The position numbers and the translations under genes were made by a program. A stretch of 64,000 nt of DNA from Stereocaulon alpinum. Taxonomy: Eukaryota; Ascomycota; Lecanoromycetes; Lecanorales; Stereocaulaceae. Positions 11,405 to 23,049 of the stretch are shown one piece after another. The notes beneath the pieces were generated by a model. It had not been told where the DNA came from. It made no database searches and saw only the letters and a list, made by a program, of their open reading frames with translations. The DNA lies in the NCBI GenBank assembly GCA_018257865.1, contig JAEUBA010000074.1, positions 1 through 64,000 of the forward strand, given 5' to 3'. Numbering within the stretch: the first letter of the stretch is position 1; every line of letters starts with the position of its first letter.

Positions 11405-12208
11405 GCAGCGACAATTTCCCGTAGCCTTCTGTACTATTAACTTATCTAGAGCATTGCACTGTGTGGAATTTGTGAAGTATACCTACGTAGAAAGCAAGCG
11501 CCAATAATCGTTTGTGATCTTACAGTAACCCGCCCACTCGCCCGGAGATTGGTCCTTAGCTCGTTATTGCCAGGGGCAGGAACAAGCGTGGTAGCCGTCA
11601 GACTCAGGGCCACCAGCGACCGTTAGAAAGTCAATTTTGGCGCCGGTCGAAATCCGTTGCGTGGGTTTCCGCTTCGGACATCACCACCCCAAGCTTGACG
11701 CTCTTCCCCAAAACCATCTATAATTGAAAACCCCGGGGGCGAGATCCTGCCGCTCAGCGCGTTGTCCCAGAGCAGGCAAGCCATCTGAGTCGTGCCGGAC
11801 GCGCTCCTGTGGCGTTGATGCAGGTTTCAACTTTGCCCTCTTGAGTGACTTTGCTTTTCAACCCCTCCCGCCTCTAATTTCCGGACAAATTGGCATAGCA
11901 AAACCTTCATGTTAATGCAATGCAAGCCCATGTCAAGTTAACAGGACGTCTACTGAGAGCAGGTGCTTTGTGGCCTATATGATTACAAGTCAAACGCTTC
12001 TATTCGAAATATGTGAAGCTCTCCCGCTGCAGTTAGATTCGATACCGACCAACACCGAAGCTGGTAAACAACCCCCAACGCAACGAACGACAGCCGTCGG
12101 GAAAGAGCTGGTACCTAAACGGGATGTGCGGGACGAGTCGGCCAGAATCTATGAGCGAGCAGGTTTGCTACAAAAGTTCGGCGAGGTTGCCGGTGTTGAT
12201 TCATATAC
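11405..12208. other. Intergenic region upstream of the TBC gene
   Basis: No gene was recognised. The region presumably carries the TBC gene's promoter and 5' leader. A short frame at 11970-12326 overlaps the TBC start and is likely part of that leader. Confidence 0.5.
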
Positions 12209-14755
12209 ATGTTCTACGCACATATGCCCCATGGGCACAACAACGCCATGGTCATGGAGCACGGAGGACTTGAAGTGCCATCGGCCATTCCGAATGGCGA
12301 TCCAAGAGCTGCTGCAAAGCCATTAAAGAAGAAGAAGAGCCTCACAAGATTGCTGTCCTCGCCCTCCAGAAAATCCTCAGCATCAAGACCATCATCGACC
12401 GAGGACGAAAGTGGGCCACCTACACCACAATTACCCCCGCAATTTCAGACTACTTTCCTTAAAAGTTCAGCAGCCCCAAGGATTCCAACTATGAACTTTG
12501 ACTTCCTCCTACACGAGCCCACCCCTCTAGATCATTTAGGACGAGGCTCTTTTGTGAACGAGGAAAGGACATGTAGGGCAATGGCGCAGTCGAGCGAGCA
12601 AACTACGCCGGAAATCAACACCAGAGTAAACGGACTTACTATACCTGAGGAGTCAGCCCACAATCCCCCCATTGGACTGAACAGTCGTGGGCTTCGACAT
12701 TCGGCAAGCACTGGTCAGGTCAGGCAGGCTGAAAGGCCTGTCGTACACCATGCTCCCACCTATCCAACATTACCCCGACGATCCAACACTGGCCTTCGTA
12801 TGCCTTCTGCTTTTTCATCTCCTATGCGTGGCCGTGGTTCTTCCGTGTCTGCATCGAATCCCCATCAATCTCCACTTCCCTCTCAGCTATCCAGACCTCT
12901 GACAGCAGGTAGCGGGTCCAGCTCCAGGCCTACTGGGAAGCGAAGACCCAATGGTATAACCAATGGCGAGGATGGTGCAAACGACTATTTCCCCGCAGTC
13001 GGTAACGTTCCATCAATACCACCACGGTTATGGCAAGACTACTACAGCAGTGACGAAGTCAGGTCCGGCTTTCGATCCGCGGTGACAAGCAATTCGAGCC
13101 CTATAGACACGACCAGTACAGAGCGGAGTAGCGTCTTGACCAAGGGTACATCAATGACCGACTCAACGTTCGACGTTCACTCCAGGCCTGGCTCCAACGT
13201 AGTTGAGGGGATGACCGTCGATGAAGCGATCGACATGTACGCTGCTGGATTCTACGACGACGATGATCCTTGTCTCGATAGCTCAAGAGATACGTCGATG
13301 AGCGAAGAAGAGCGGAGGAGATCAATGCGCATAGCTGAAGCCATCAACGACAACATTGGTGGGCCAACAAAACTACATTTAACAATTAAAGAGTCTCCAA
13401 GTCCGGATGCGGTCACATCAGGAGATGCCTTCAAAGACGATCTCCAGCAGCCACCCCCGCTTATGCCTCCTACGTCAACTCGTGATCAGTATGGCTTTAT
13501 GAAGGCTAATCACCATATCAGCCTTCCACAATACGATGCTTGGTACCAAGAGTATCAGCCAAGTCAAGAAAGACGGACGAAGAAATGGACGGCTTATATG
13601 AGGGAGCAGCGCCTTCCCACCTACCTTCCCACCTGTTTCCCCAGTCCATCAACCAAGACCGAACGATATATTCGGAAAGGCATTCCACCTGCCTGGCGTG
13701 GGCCTGCCTGGTTTTTCTACGCTGGCGGTCAGGCTTATCTCGACAGACATCCAGGCCTTTACAAGTCACTTACCTCCAAGTCCGAAGCCAGCCTCTCCTC
13801 TAATGATAAAGAAGCTATTGAGCGAGACCTTCACCGCACATTTCCAGACAACATTCACTTCAAACCTGACTCGCACTTATCAGAACCTTCTACCTCGGAA
13901 TCACCTCTCCTAGCCTCCCTTCGTCGCGTCCTCCGCGCATTTGCCCTCCACAGTCCTCGAATTGGTTATTGCCAGTCCCTTAATTTTCTCACCGGTCTAC
14001 TACTCCTATTCCTCCCAGAAGAAAAAGCATTCTGGATGCTACATATCATAACGACAGTCTACCTACCCGGCACACATGATGTCAGCCTCGAAGGCGCAAA
14101 CGTCGATCTCTGGGTGCTCATGGTAGCTTTGAAGTCTACCATGCCGAACATTTGGGCGAAAGTCGGTAACGCGGGTACACCTGGAGACGACCTAATTGGA
14201 AATTCACGACTACCACCAATAAGCTTATGTACAACCAGCTGGTTCATGAGTCTCTTCATCGGCACTTTACCTATCGAAAGCGTCCTCCGCGTCTGGGACA
14301 TCCTCTTCTACGAAGGCAGTCGCACCCTCTTCCGCGTCGCGTTAACCACCTTCAAACTCGGCGAGCAGCGCATAAAAGACGTGACCGACTCAATGGAATT
14401 ATTCCAAGTAATTCAGGGCCTACCAAGAGGAATGATCGATGCAAGCGCCTTTATAACAACAATGAATCGCCGCGCAGGCGTCAGTCGCGAATGGGTCGAG
14501 ACGAGAAGGAAAGAGCGGAGAGCATGGTATGCGCAGGAGAGAATCAACCCAACCAACACCATGGACATAATCAGCAAAGATGAGTATTTCGTGCAGAATG
14601 GTGGCGAGGAGGTTCAGAGAAAGAATTCTATTTGGAAGAGGAGGAAGAGGAAGGGGTCGGTGCCGGAGGGTAGATTGGCAACACCGATACCTGTACCGGT
14701 ACCGGTACCTACGGATGGCATCGCTGGTGTGAGGAGGGAATTGCTTGTTCTTTGA
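12209..14755 (+). CDS. TBC domain Rab GTPase-activating protein
   Basis: A single exon of 848 aa. The first ~470 residues are low-complexity and rich in Ser, Pro and Thr, with basic patches (KPLKKKKSLTRLL), and are likely disordered. The TBC domain runs from about residue 480 to 720. RKGIPPAWRGPAW opens it, then ERDLHRTFPDN carries the catalytic-arginine motif (IxxDxxR-type, here RDLHRTFP), and IGYCQSLNFLTGLLL carries the YxQ glutamine finger. TTSWFMSLFIGTLPIESVLRVWDILFYEG follows as the typical C-terminal block. Both catalytic fingers are present, so GAP activity on a Rab is expected; the Rab partner is unknown. The extreme C-terminus ends in a short VPVPVP-type repeat. Confidence 0.92.
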   Translation: MFYAHMPHGHNNAMVMEHGGLEVPSAIPNGDPRAAAKPLKKKKSLTRLLSSPSRKSSASRPSSTEDESGPPTPQLPPQFQTTFLKSSAAPRIPTMNFDFLLHEPTPLDHLGRGSFVNEERTCRAMAQSSEQTTPEINTRVNGLTIPEESAHNPPIGLNSRGLRHSASTGQVRQAERPVVHHAPTYPTLPRRSNTGLRMPSAFSSPMRGRGSSVSASNPHQSPLPSQLSRPLTAGSGSSSRPTGKRRPNGITNGEDGANDYFPAVGNVPSIPPRLWQDYYSSDEVRSGFRSAVTSNSSPIDTTSTERSSVLTKGTSMTDSTFDVHSRPGSNVVEGMTVDEAIDMYAAGFYDDDDPCLDSSRDTSMSEEERRRSMRIAEAINDNIGGPTKLHLTIKESPSPDAVTSGDAFKDDLQQPPPLMPPTSTRDQYGFMKANHHISLPQYDAWYQEYQPSQERRTKKWTAYMREQRLPTYLPTCFPSPSTKTERYIRKGIPPAWRGPAWFFYAGGQAYLDRHPGLYKSLTSKSEASLSSNDKEAIERDLHRTFPDNIHFKPDSHLSEPSTSESPLLASLRRVLRAFALHSPRIGYCQSLNFLTGLLLLFLPEEKAFWMLHIITTVYLPGTHDVSLEGANVDLWVLMVALKSTMPNIWAKVGNAGTPGDDLIGNSRLPPISLCTTSWFMSLFIGTLPIESVLRVWDILFYEGSRTLFRVALTTFKLGEQRIKDVTDSMELFQVIQGLPRGMIDASAFITTMNRRAGVSREWVETRRKERRAWYAQERINPTNTMDIISKDEYFVQNGGEEVQRKNSIWKRRKRKGSVPEGRLATPIPVPVPVPTDGIAGVRRELLVL

Positions 14756-15190
14756 GTGGGTACATGTTTTGTATGATGAAATGGGTGATATATGACGTTA
14801 TGAGCACATATTGCATAGGCTGGCATTGCAGGGTATTGGATACAATAGACACGGTCATGTGCTAGTATATCAAAGTACGTATAATATGAAATATAAAGTA
14901 TAGAGTAATACAAACTTCATCCAACGCCCCGTCTTGGGACATGATTACATCGCATTGCATTTCATCGCATAGTATTGGATAGGATACAAAACCCACAGCT
15001 CTAACAAGAACTCAAAACACAACATAAACCATAAACCAAACCCATAGAGAATACCCATCCAAACACACACCCCTCCTCCAAAACCATCCGCACCATCATT
15101 CTTTTCTTGGAAAGCTTATCCCTCTATCTATTACCCCCCCCTCTCTCTCTCCCCTCCCCTCTTTCACCCCTTCCTTTCTACCCTCATCCC
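14756..15190. other. Intergenic, 3' ends of two convergent genes
   Basis: Holds the 3' flanks of the TBC gene (+) and the CFEM gene (-). It includes pyrimidine-rich tracts near 15130-15190. No gene is recognised. Confidence 0.5.
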
Positions 15191-16413
15191 CTACAACATC
15201 CCCAACCCCCCAAATATCCCTGCTCCCCCAACAACAACCACCACCACGACCGTTCCCCACCCACCAGCACGAGCACGAGCAGCACCGCCCGTAAACGCCA
15301 ACGCCGTAGTATTAGTACTGTTCCCGTTTGAAGTGCCGTTTGAGAGTGGATATGGCGGTGGGGGTGGGGGGGACTAGATGAGAGGGGGGGGTTATTTAGT
15401 ATTTGTGTTTTTGGAAAATTGGGGGGATGGGGGAGAGGGGGTAAGGGGGGGGGCTGACTTTTGTGCTGGTGGTGGTAAAGGAGGTGGGGGTTGTGGTTTT
15501 TGTGAGTGTGAGGGTGAGGGTGAAAGAGGTGGTGGTGGTGGAGGGGGAGATGGTGAAAGTGGTGGTGGTGGAGGGGGAGGTGAGGGTTGTGGTTGTGTAG
15601 AGGGTTACTGTTGTTTGGGGTGGGCAGGCGGCGTTGGAGGAGGGTGAAAGAGGGAGCATCGAGCTCGATATTATCGTAGGAGAAAAAGGAGAAGAGAGAG
15701 TGCCAACGCTCGAAGTTGAATTTGAAAGTTTCGGTTTTGACAAAGGAGATGTAGAAGATGGTATTGGGCTTGACCCTGTTGATGTAGGAAATGTAATGCC
15801 ATCCGCAAGATCAACATCGAATGCGGGACCAGACATTGATGCAGACGCAGAAGCAGAAACAGACGCGAACGCAAGTCCAAGAGAAACTGCAAGGTGCTCC
15901 AAGGAAAGGTCGATGTTCGCATCAACGAGATCTCTGGAACTTACTGCAGGTGTAGCCAGGGAAGCAGCAGGAGAACTTGTCACCGGAGCTGCGGCGCTTA
16001 AACCGGAGCTTGTTATGGCGAGAGTTGTGCCAGCGGAGACGCACAGCTGTTGGGCGAATGCGATAGTTTCTGGAGTTGCGTTGTGTTAGTCTAATTTCGA
16101 TGAGCAGAAGGGCAAAAGAGAAAACGCTTACTCGCTTGGTCATCTGCACTGCATACTGAATCAATCTTTTGCTGGATCGTTGACAGGAATGAAGAGTCTT
16201 TGCAGATACAGGCGTAGTCGGCGTCTTGGCACGAACTGGCTGCGAAACCAGCTTGTGCTGCGTCGAGCTGAAGGTGTGCATGTTAGAGCTGCTTCAGTGG
16301 CGTTGGAGAGTGTGATATTGCCAACTTACAGCACACTTTGGAAGATCTGCAAGGCTTTGTGCGGCCACGAAAGGAACTGCCATCAAGGCTAAAGCAGCGG
16401 CGGTGTACTGCAT
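15191..16413 (-). CDS. CFEM-domain, GPI-anchored cell-surface protein
   Basis: Four exons, 16413-16330, 16267-16132, 16069-15459 and 15373-15191, give 337 aa. Exon 1 encodes a signal peptide (MQYTAAALALMAVPFVAA). The CFEM-like domain follows, with Cys at about 27, 41, 48, 50, 67 and 83 and the family core D-Y-A-C-I-C (Asp45, the position used for heme iron in known CFEMs). Only six of the usual eight Cys are present; the one expected just after Cys27 is missing. Exon 3 is Ser/Thr-rich. Exon 4, joined through a GTCAGC donor and a CATCTAG acceptor, restores a Gly/Ala omega region and a hydrophobic Val/Gly tail ending in GGLGML, a good GPI-attachment signal. Without that splice the protein would end in an unanchored Pro-rich tail. 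Heme binding or an adhesin/effector role is inferred from the family. Confidence 0.85.
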
Positions 16414-19400
16414 CTTGACAAATGAACGGTAGCGACTGTCGAATTCGTTTTGGTAGTAGAAAGTCAAGGTTCGTATCTTCAAGTCTTGATCATAGATGAA
16501 AGACGAGAAGATACGGACACGCGTTGTCGAAGGAAACGAAAATGGAGGATGGAAGGGGTGTATTTACGGTATGGGGTATCGCATTCCGATCTAATGAAGT
16601 GGAATGAACGCTTGCAGCAACAAAGAACCATATTTAGATACGCGTCGCACTTATAAGCAAATTAACACGGTCGTTAAATTCTTTGTATCGTCATTTCACT
16701 TCCTTAATGGAGGAACGTTGGCTTGATTTGGGGCATGCGACATTCATCTGGGCAGTTGTTGGACACCATCGCTGGTGGAAATGAACTAGATCGTGATGGC
16801 CATAATCTTGGAAGAGCAGGACTGTTGTGGAGTTGAGGAGATTGAAGCAACGCGCATGAGAATGATCGTGATGGCGGCAGACAAAGACAGAAGCTGCCTC
16901 TGAACGCAGCACCAGATATACAGCAAACCTTCGTTTTCAGCGCATCCAACGCCGTCCACGGTATGGCATCAACTGACTTCTTTGAAAAAGCCATTGCAAC
17001 AATCGGTCGCTCAAAGTTCAGAACCCGGGGAGACTTGGCTTCAGCTTTGTCCAGAAAGTCACATGAAGCAACGGAAGTCTGGTGGGAACACGCCACTTCG
17101 ACACAATTTTCAAGTCATTGTTGCAGCGGAGCGGTTTACCGATGTGATGAGGCTAGCTAGCTGCAGAACAAGCCTTAGAAGTCTGGTCCTATGTCAGATT
17201 CGACGCCAGTTGGTCGGAGTCGTCTATCTCAGGCTGATGGCCTGTGCCTTGACCGCATGGCAATCATGTCTACTTTTGTGCAAGGTAGAAGCTCGAATCA
17301 CACCGCTCCTCAGCTTCCCGCTGCCGGCAATAGGTATTCACCGCCGGAGATCTAGGCCTCGACGTGACATAATTTTGGCATATGAACTTTGGCCCCAACA
17401 TACGGGCACGCCGACGGGAACAAATTGCCTCGGCGATAGGCGAGGGGTAAGACTGATCACTGACGAACAGCCACTACCACTGGATGTTGTGATTTGGAAT
17501 GCTGGTGTGAGAATGACAGATTGAGTGATGCAGCAGGCTCCCTTGGTAAGAGTGCCTTTGCATACAAGACCAACAGAACAAAAGACTTGGAGGTACGTGC
17601 GTTCAAGGCTGCACATGTCACCACCGAGTGCTGACAGATTCCTTGGCAAAAAGCCAACTTCAGCTCGAGTCTTGCAGGTACGTACTACTACCTTAAGTAA
17701 CTGAGCAAACGATTTGTGTTTCTATCGCTTCCGGGCAAGCGGTTAGCCGAACCCTGAAAAAACAAATCATGGTGAGCATGAGGTAGGATCTCAAGTTTTG
17801 TTGACCGCATATCAAGATTGGACCGTGACCCTGACACAATATTGAGCACGGATGATGTTTTGTTCGTACCTCGTCTGAATCAGGCAACGAGACGTTTTTG
17901 CATTTTGCATTTTCGCCAGATGTCGAAAGGATCGGTTTCAGGGCACCCCTAATGCGGCGGTTTGTCGCGCGCAGGCAGGCACCCGTATGTCCGTCAGTTA
18001 CCAAATAGGAACGCAGATCCTTGGGGGCGATTGGCGCAGGAGCTGTCAGTGAGCTTGAGGCTTCTAGCTCGTAGAAGTTCGGGAAGTACGGTAGGTAGAC
18101 CGGAATGTAACATGGTTGACTCGCGAGGCGGGAGAAGGATCTGAGGAGCAGCTGACCGTTTTGCTGCCGTTGCCACAAGCGGTAACTTACTTGCAAATCC
18201 TTCGACCAGCGGCCTGGATTTACATTGATGCGTATACGTATACCCTTTTTGTAATTGTGGACAAGGGTTGGTGGTTCAGCTCATGGCGCAGTTGTTTCAA
18301 GCCTGACCCGCTGACTACGTATAGAGGCAGAGCACAAGGCATATTATTGTGCGTTGTTTCACCGCAACAGATGACAGATAGGCTAAGGTAGGAATGAAAG
18401 TGATGCCCAAGGAGGCCGAGACACGTGGGTAGAATATGAAGATCCTTTACGTTCATCTGACCGCTCTCAAGGGGAGTGACCAGGTTGCAGTACATTAGTC
18501 AGGTAAGGTAGTTGCAGTTAGCGCAGATCTCCGTAGACGCATTCAAAAGCTGGTCGGCAACAAGAACATCTGAACATCTGAACATCTGAACATCTGAGCA
18601 TCTGTGCATCTGAGCATCTGAGCATCTGAACATACCGCATGCTCCACAGCTGAAAAGCCGATGAATTCCAAAACGTGCCGATTGGTTTAAGGGGCGGCAC
18701 TCGGTCCTCGAATAGGGAGACGGGGTGCCTGTAGATCTGTTCGTGGTAGTTTCGGCTGACAATCTGCCATCTGCCATCTGCCCATCCCTGTTTGAGAAAG
18801 CTCTCGACGCCACAAAAAGGGGAAGCCTAAGCCTCTTTAATGCCTCTAGGGATCTTCGGATGAGTCGGTACTGCCCAATCCGCCCCCAGCCCGCCCGCCC
18901 CGAGAAGATTAAGGCCGCTCAAGTGTCTCCCACAAGGGCGACCCAAGCTGCTGGTAGCATCTAACGCTACCTTCTAATGCTAACATGCTGGGATCCGGGC
19001 ACCCTGGCATCCCAGCGTCCCCCCTACCCCTGGAAGGCTACTCGAGGCTAGAAGGAATCTAGAAAAGGTAGAACGGGCTCAGGTGACCTTCGCCTCCTTG
19101 GGACTACTGGGGCACTGGCCTCTATTTCCTAATCACCCTATTATCATTGCTTACGATGGATTGTGCTTACGTATTGTGCATATCACACGAGAAATCTATC
19201 TGCTGGCAGTATCTCATTCGACAGCCCATGTTGATGTTGCTTTGTCCCCCTCTGATGAAACCAACCAGATCTCCCTTCATTGTTTCCCACGTAGGTAGCT
19301 CTTGCCGGCCGCTTCCTTTGTACCTGCCCATGCGCCAGACTGGCTCGGACGTGCTCCAAACCCTCCAAAACATCCAAAACATACAAAACACCCAGGAACT

Positions 19401-19638
19401 CGCATCGCGGCTTCAAACACCGTGAAACCAATTTGATATAAAGTACTTTGAGTTCGCGCCTTTTCTAGTTGCCTGGCGGGGAATCCGGATACCGCTTTTT
19501 GACTTCTTGTAAGGCATTGAACTCGTGCAAATTATGACTACTGCTCTCCCACGACAGCTACGTCTCGGCTGTCAATTACAACCATGTCCATAACTTAGAA
19601 CGTTATCCTGCGCTCACCGGGTGAGCGAATCGTGCGTG
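16414..19638. other. 3.2-kb gene-poor region
   Basis: No gene is supported. Several open frames of 60-180 codons exist on both strands, overlapping one another, but none has a domain, signal peptide or a splice partner. A short minisatellite lies at 18564-18633 (listed separately). An imperfect inverted repeat, GCTGGGATCC...CATCCCAGC, lies near 18988-19017. Confidence 0.5.
18564..18633. repeat. 8-bp tandem repeat (GAACATCT)
   Basis: Eight full copies plus a partial one. The first four are identical, the next four carry GAGCATCT or GTGCATCT variants, and the partial copy returns to GAACAT. There are no spacers, so it is a simple minisatellite. Confidence 0.9.
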
Positions 19639-21328
19639 ATGCCAGGAGGGCTGCCAGAAGGGTTGGTGAGCAACAAGGAGGTTGTCAGTGGCGAGATCCG
19701 CAGAGTTGACAGGGTCGAAGCCGAGGATGTGCAAAAGCTATGGAGAGGTACGACGTGGTCTAATTGGCATTGGCATTGGCAACTTTCACAGCTGACAATC
19801 TATCACCTTAGTTTATTCCTCCAAGAAGGCTGCCCTCGCAGACAATGTAGGGTCGAGACTCGAGAACTTCTTCTGGCGAATCTGGAGCAGCCGCCGTATC
19901 CGGCAACGTATCACAGGCACCGAAGTCGCCAGGCAATTCAGTAGCATCAATGAGGGCGGCTATATCAGGACTACACCCACACCATCACCGCGTTCTTCCA
20001 GAAGCTTAAACAGCTATTACAGGGCAGCTCGCTCTCGTCCGTCACCCACTTCCTCAGCCTCGCAAGCTCCGACTTCTCCGACTGGTGCTGGACTCTCGCC
20101 CACTACCGGGGAGGATGAAGCCAGCTCGGTTACGCCCACGCCTACAAGCCCCCTTACTGCAGGTGCACAGAGCAGTGCACGTTCGGAGCATGGTGGGAGG
20201 TCGACCACATCTATGCAACCACCACCTATACTTAAAAAGTCGAGCTCGGGTTCGGTTTCAGGCTCAAGTGGCAAGTCTTCCAAGCTTGCTGCCATCTCTC
20301 CAGCATCATCTCGAAAGATCGAGTCTAGCCCTCCGGCAGAGAATGACGAAGCTGTCGTTTTTGACAATAGCCCAACGCCTACAGAGTCAACACTCACCCC
20401 GTCCGGAAGGTCAGCTTCTAATCGCAGATCGACTACGACGCGTTTCAACGAAGAGGTAGCAGTATCTATACCTAAATCCTCCAAGACAGTCATACGGTCT
20501 GCCAAGGAGAAGACTGGGAGATCCTCGTCTGGAGAAAGCATTCAGAAATCAGGGAAGAAGAATCCGGTAGTCGTCGCCAACACTGCGGCCAGCAGGACAA
20601 GGCCCGCTGTTGGGCGGCGGAAGTCGTCGGGGACTTCATCTCTAGGCAACTCGAGGACTTCGTCGTACTCAAATCTAGCTCGAAGCCCCAAACCTAGGCT
20701 TTCGGGGTCGAGGGATATGTCAAGCCAAGAGGCGGAAGCAGCTACAGCAAAACAAGCACGAGCAGCAAGTCCACATCCCTCAAAGAGCCGAATTCCACCA
20801 CCACCACCAGATCCATCCTCAAGCGAGGACTCATCCGACGACTCGGACGAGGGAGAAGAGGAAGCACAGCGTTCTACTGCGAGTCGCAAAGGTAAATCGA
20901 AGGCCATTGAGGAGGACTTTGAGAGCTCGGGCGAAGAGATGAGCGAGGCACCGAAGCCACTTGTCGACCCTGATTTCAGATCGAAATTCATTGGCAAGAC
21001 GCGCTCTGCCCAAGGGTCATTTACCAACCTACCGTCTCTATTACGAAAATCTGCTGCCGCCGCTCCTACTTCTGCGTCTTACCAAGCAGCGGGCATGATG
21101 GAGTCTGGACAGCTGACAACCTCTGCAGGCAGAGGCAAAGGCAGGGACGCATTCAGGAATGTTACTGCTCCACTCAAGGCACCAGCTGCTGCTGGACCAG
21201 AAGGATTCAACGATGAAGATGCCCAGCCTTTGCCGAGGACGAAAAGTCAACTGACGTTACTCCTGGAAAGGGAGAAGAACAGATCAACAAGTCACGAGCA
21301 TGCCGCTAAGAGGGCAGACAAACCTTAG
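19639..21328 (+). CDS. GATA_AreA/DUF1752 plus DUF3295-type fungal regulatory protein
   Basis: Two exons, 19639-19747 and 19812-21328, with a 64-base intron (GTACGA...CACCTTAG), give 541 aa. The N-terminus has LPEGLV and VQKLWR. The splice then produces VYSSKKAAL followed by RLENFFWRIW (residues ~52-61). This is the 'klWr.y..sK...l..G.RLEN..WRiW' block shared by AreA N-termini and Mks1-like proteins (DUF1752). The remainder is Ser/Pro/Lys-rich, largely disordered and acidic (SSSEDSSDDSDEGEEE). Near the C-terminus PRTKSQLTLLLEREKN matches the conserved end of DUF3295-type proteins. There is no zinc finger, so it is probably not a DNA-binding GATA factor. A role in nitrogen or retrograde/stress signalling is suggested by Mks1, not shown. 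The ATG at 19639 was preferred over an upstream GTG in frame. Confidence 0.82.
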
Positions 21329-23049
21329 CAAGCTCGCACCCGAGCTCGGCCGTCGGTACTTTCCGTTCTACGAAAGTCCGTTGCCTATTCTTCACCTGTA
21401 CGATTTCTGTACTATGATCACATCTTGGCTTGGCATTCGTGACATGTCCTGCAGCGTTCAAGCGAGCTTGCATTGCATTCGGCGCATATCGGGTACCATC
21501 CTGGGAAGACCATACCTTCTGATACGTTAAAGTCTATAGACCGCTGATACCCTCTTGCTGCTGGCGATACAAGCAGAATCATCTGATTGTTTTGGACTAT
21601 TGCATATTGCCTTCAGCTCTTGTTTGAAGATGACTCAGGCACGCTACCTACACACTAATCACAGTCCCAGCAACCCGGTTCACGTTGCAGAGATTGCTGT
21701 ACGTAATCCTCCATCAGCACTATATCCTCCACGCAATCAAATCACCCACTCACTCTCCAATCAGACCCTTATTCCCCCAGCCAGCCATCCCTTTTCAGGA
21801 GCAACAGCGCCACATCCCCTGACTCCCCTCCAATCTCCCCTACCTCTTATCACCCGGCATCTCTATACCACACCGCATTTCCCTTCAGCCTCTCACGCTT
21901 CGTAGAAAGCAGCCCCGTCTCGCTCGAAATCACCGTACATGCTCACCATTCCTCGTCCCGCCTTTCCCCCTGACAGACACCACTCCCCCTCCCCTCAGCT
22001 TACGGCTCACCCTTTCCATTTTTTTCTAGTGCTTACACACCTCGCAAAATTTCGCCCTCATGATTAGACTTTTTGTAGTAATAGTCGGTTGTAGTTGTTG
22101 CATACACGGATAAGCTCGCCGAAAGTCTTGGCGTTTGATAGCTCTCGCTAGTAGTCTGTGGTCGTGGATATCGCCTCCCACCCCCCCCAACGATCTTGGG
22201 GTATAACTTTTCTTCCCTCACTCCCTCCGTTCCCTTTCCCTCTTCTATCCTTTCCTATCTTTTCCTATCCTATCTTTTCCTATCCTATCTTTTCCTATCC
22301 TATCTTTTCCTATCCTATCCTATCCTTGCATTTTACACTCCTTGATGCCGTGTGTGTGATACTCGCCTGCCCTGTTTTGCGTCTTTATCTTCGTTTGCGT
22401 TTGCGTTTGCGTATGCGTTTGCGCTTGCTGATGGTGCTGAAGTCGAAGTCGAAGGTTAAAAAGTGAAGAAAAAAGTACAGTAGCTGTGCTAGATTGGAGC
22501 ACTTTTCTTCTGTTCCTGCTGTGTGGAGAGGGGAGGGATAGGGTTTGTTTGATTTGATTTGATTTGATTTGGTTGGGCTGTTGATGATAGGGTAGGGTAG
22601 GGTAGTAGAGGGTCGGGGTGCGATGGGTTGGGTTGGGTTGGAGGAGGATGGGTTGGAGGGGGATGGTGTGCGATGGGGATGGGTTGTGTTGTGTAATGGT
22701 GATTGGTGTAGTGTAGTGTGGAGTAGTTAGGGTGGGAGGATGTCGTTGTAGTTGTAATTAGGGTGGGAAGATGATACGCTTTTCGTTTGAAGGGTGTTGG
22801 TTAGTTGAGTGAGTTGAGTGGTGTAAGAGGAACGGAACGGATTTCGTGAGGGGATGATTGGAGTAGGTTGAGTGGACATAAGGAAGGGAAGGGGTGGTCT
22901 GAAGGGATGATGATTAAGTTTTGAGAGGTGAGCGAGAGGGGTGTGCGTGGATTGATGTGCGTAGACGTTTTGGGCAGGCGAGCTGTAAGCTCCGAAGTAT
23001 ATCTCGGTAAAAGCAGTGTTGTTTGATGTTAGTTACGTACGTGCACGCC
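21329..23049. other. Low-complexity intergenic region
   Basis: No gene recognised. It contains several simple-sequence tracts: a TTTCCTATCCTATCT array (22251-22325), GTTTGC hexamers near 22394-22428, a TTTGA run near 22548-22570, and G-rich GGGTTGG/GGGTAGG stretches between 22590 and 22700. The G-rich tracts could form G-quadruplexes but are not a telomere array. Confidence 0.6.
22251..22325. repeat. 15-bp tandem repeat (TTTCCTATCCTATCT)
   Basis: About five near-identical copies of a pyrimidine-rich unit, itself built from CCTAT pentamers. No coding frame or recognised function. Confidence 0.85.

Noticed and set aside
15378..15647. Gly-rich + strand open frame
   Set aside because: It is the complement of the Thr/Ser/Pro-coding exon 3 and intron of the CFEM gene; the Gly content comes from G-rich simple sequence.
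16982..18196. Overlapping 167-180 codon frames on both strands
   Set aside because: No domain, no signal, no splice partner, and the frames on opposite strands overlap or abut within gene-poor DNA.
18564..18633. Possible CRISPR-like array
   Set aside because: The repeats are 8 bases, contiguous and without spacers, and the genome is eukaryotic.
22610..22700. Telomere-like GGGTTGG repeats
   Set aside because: The units vary (GGGTTGG, GGGTAGG, GGATGGG), are short and are flanked by ordinary DNA; this is not a regular TTAGGG array.
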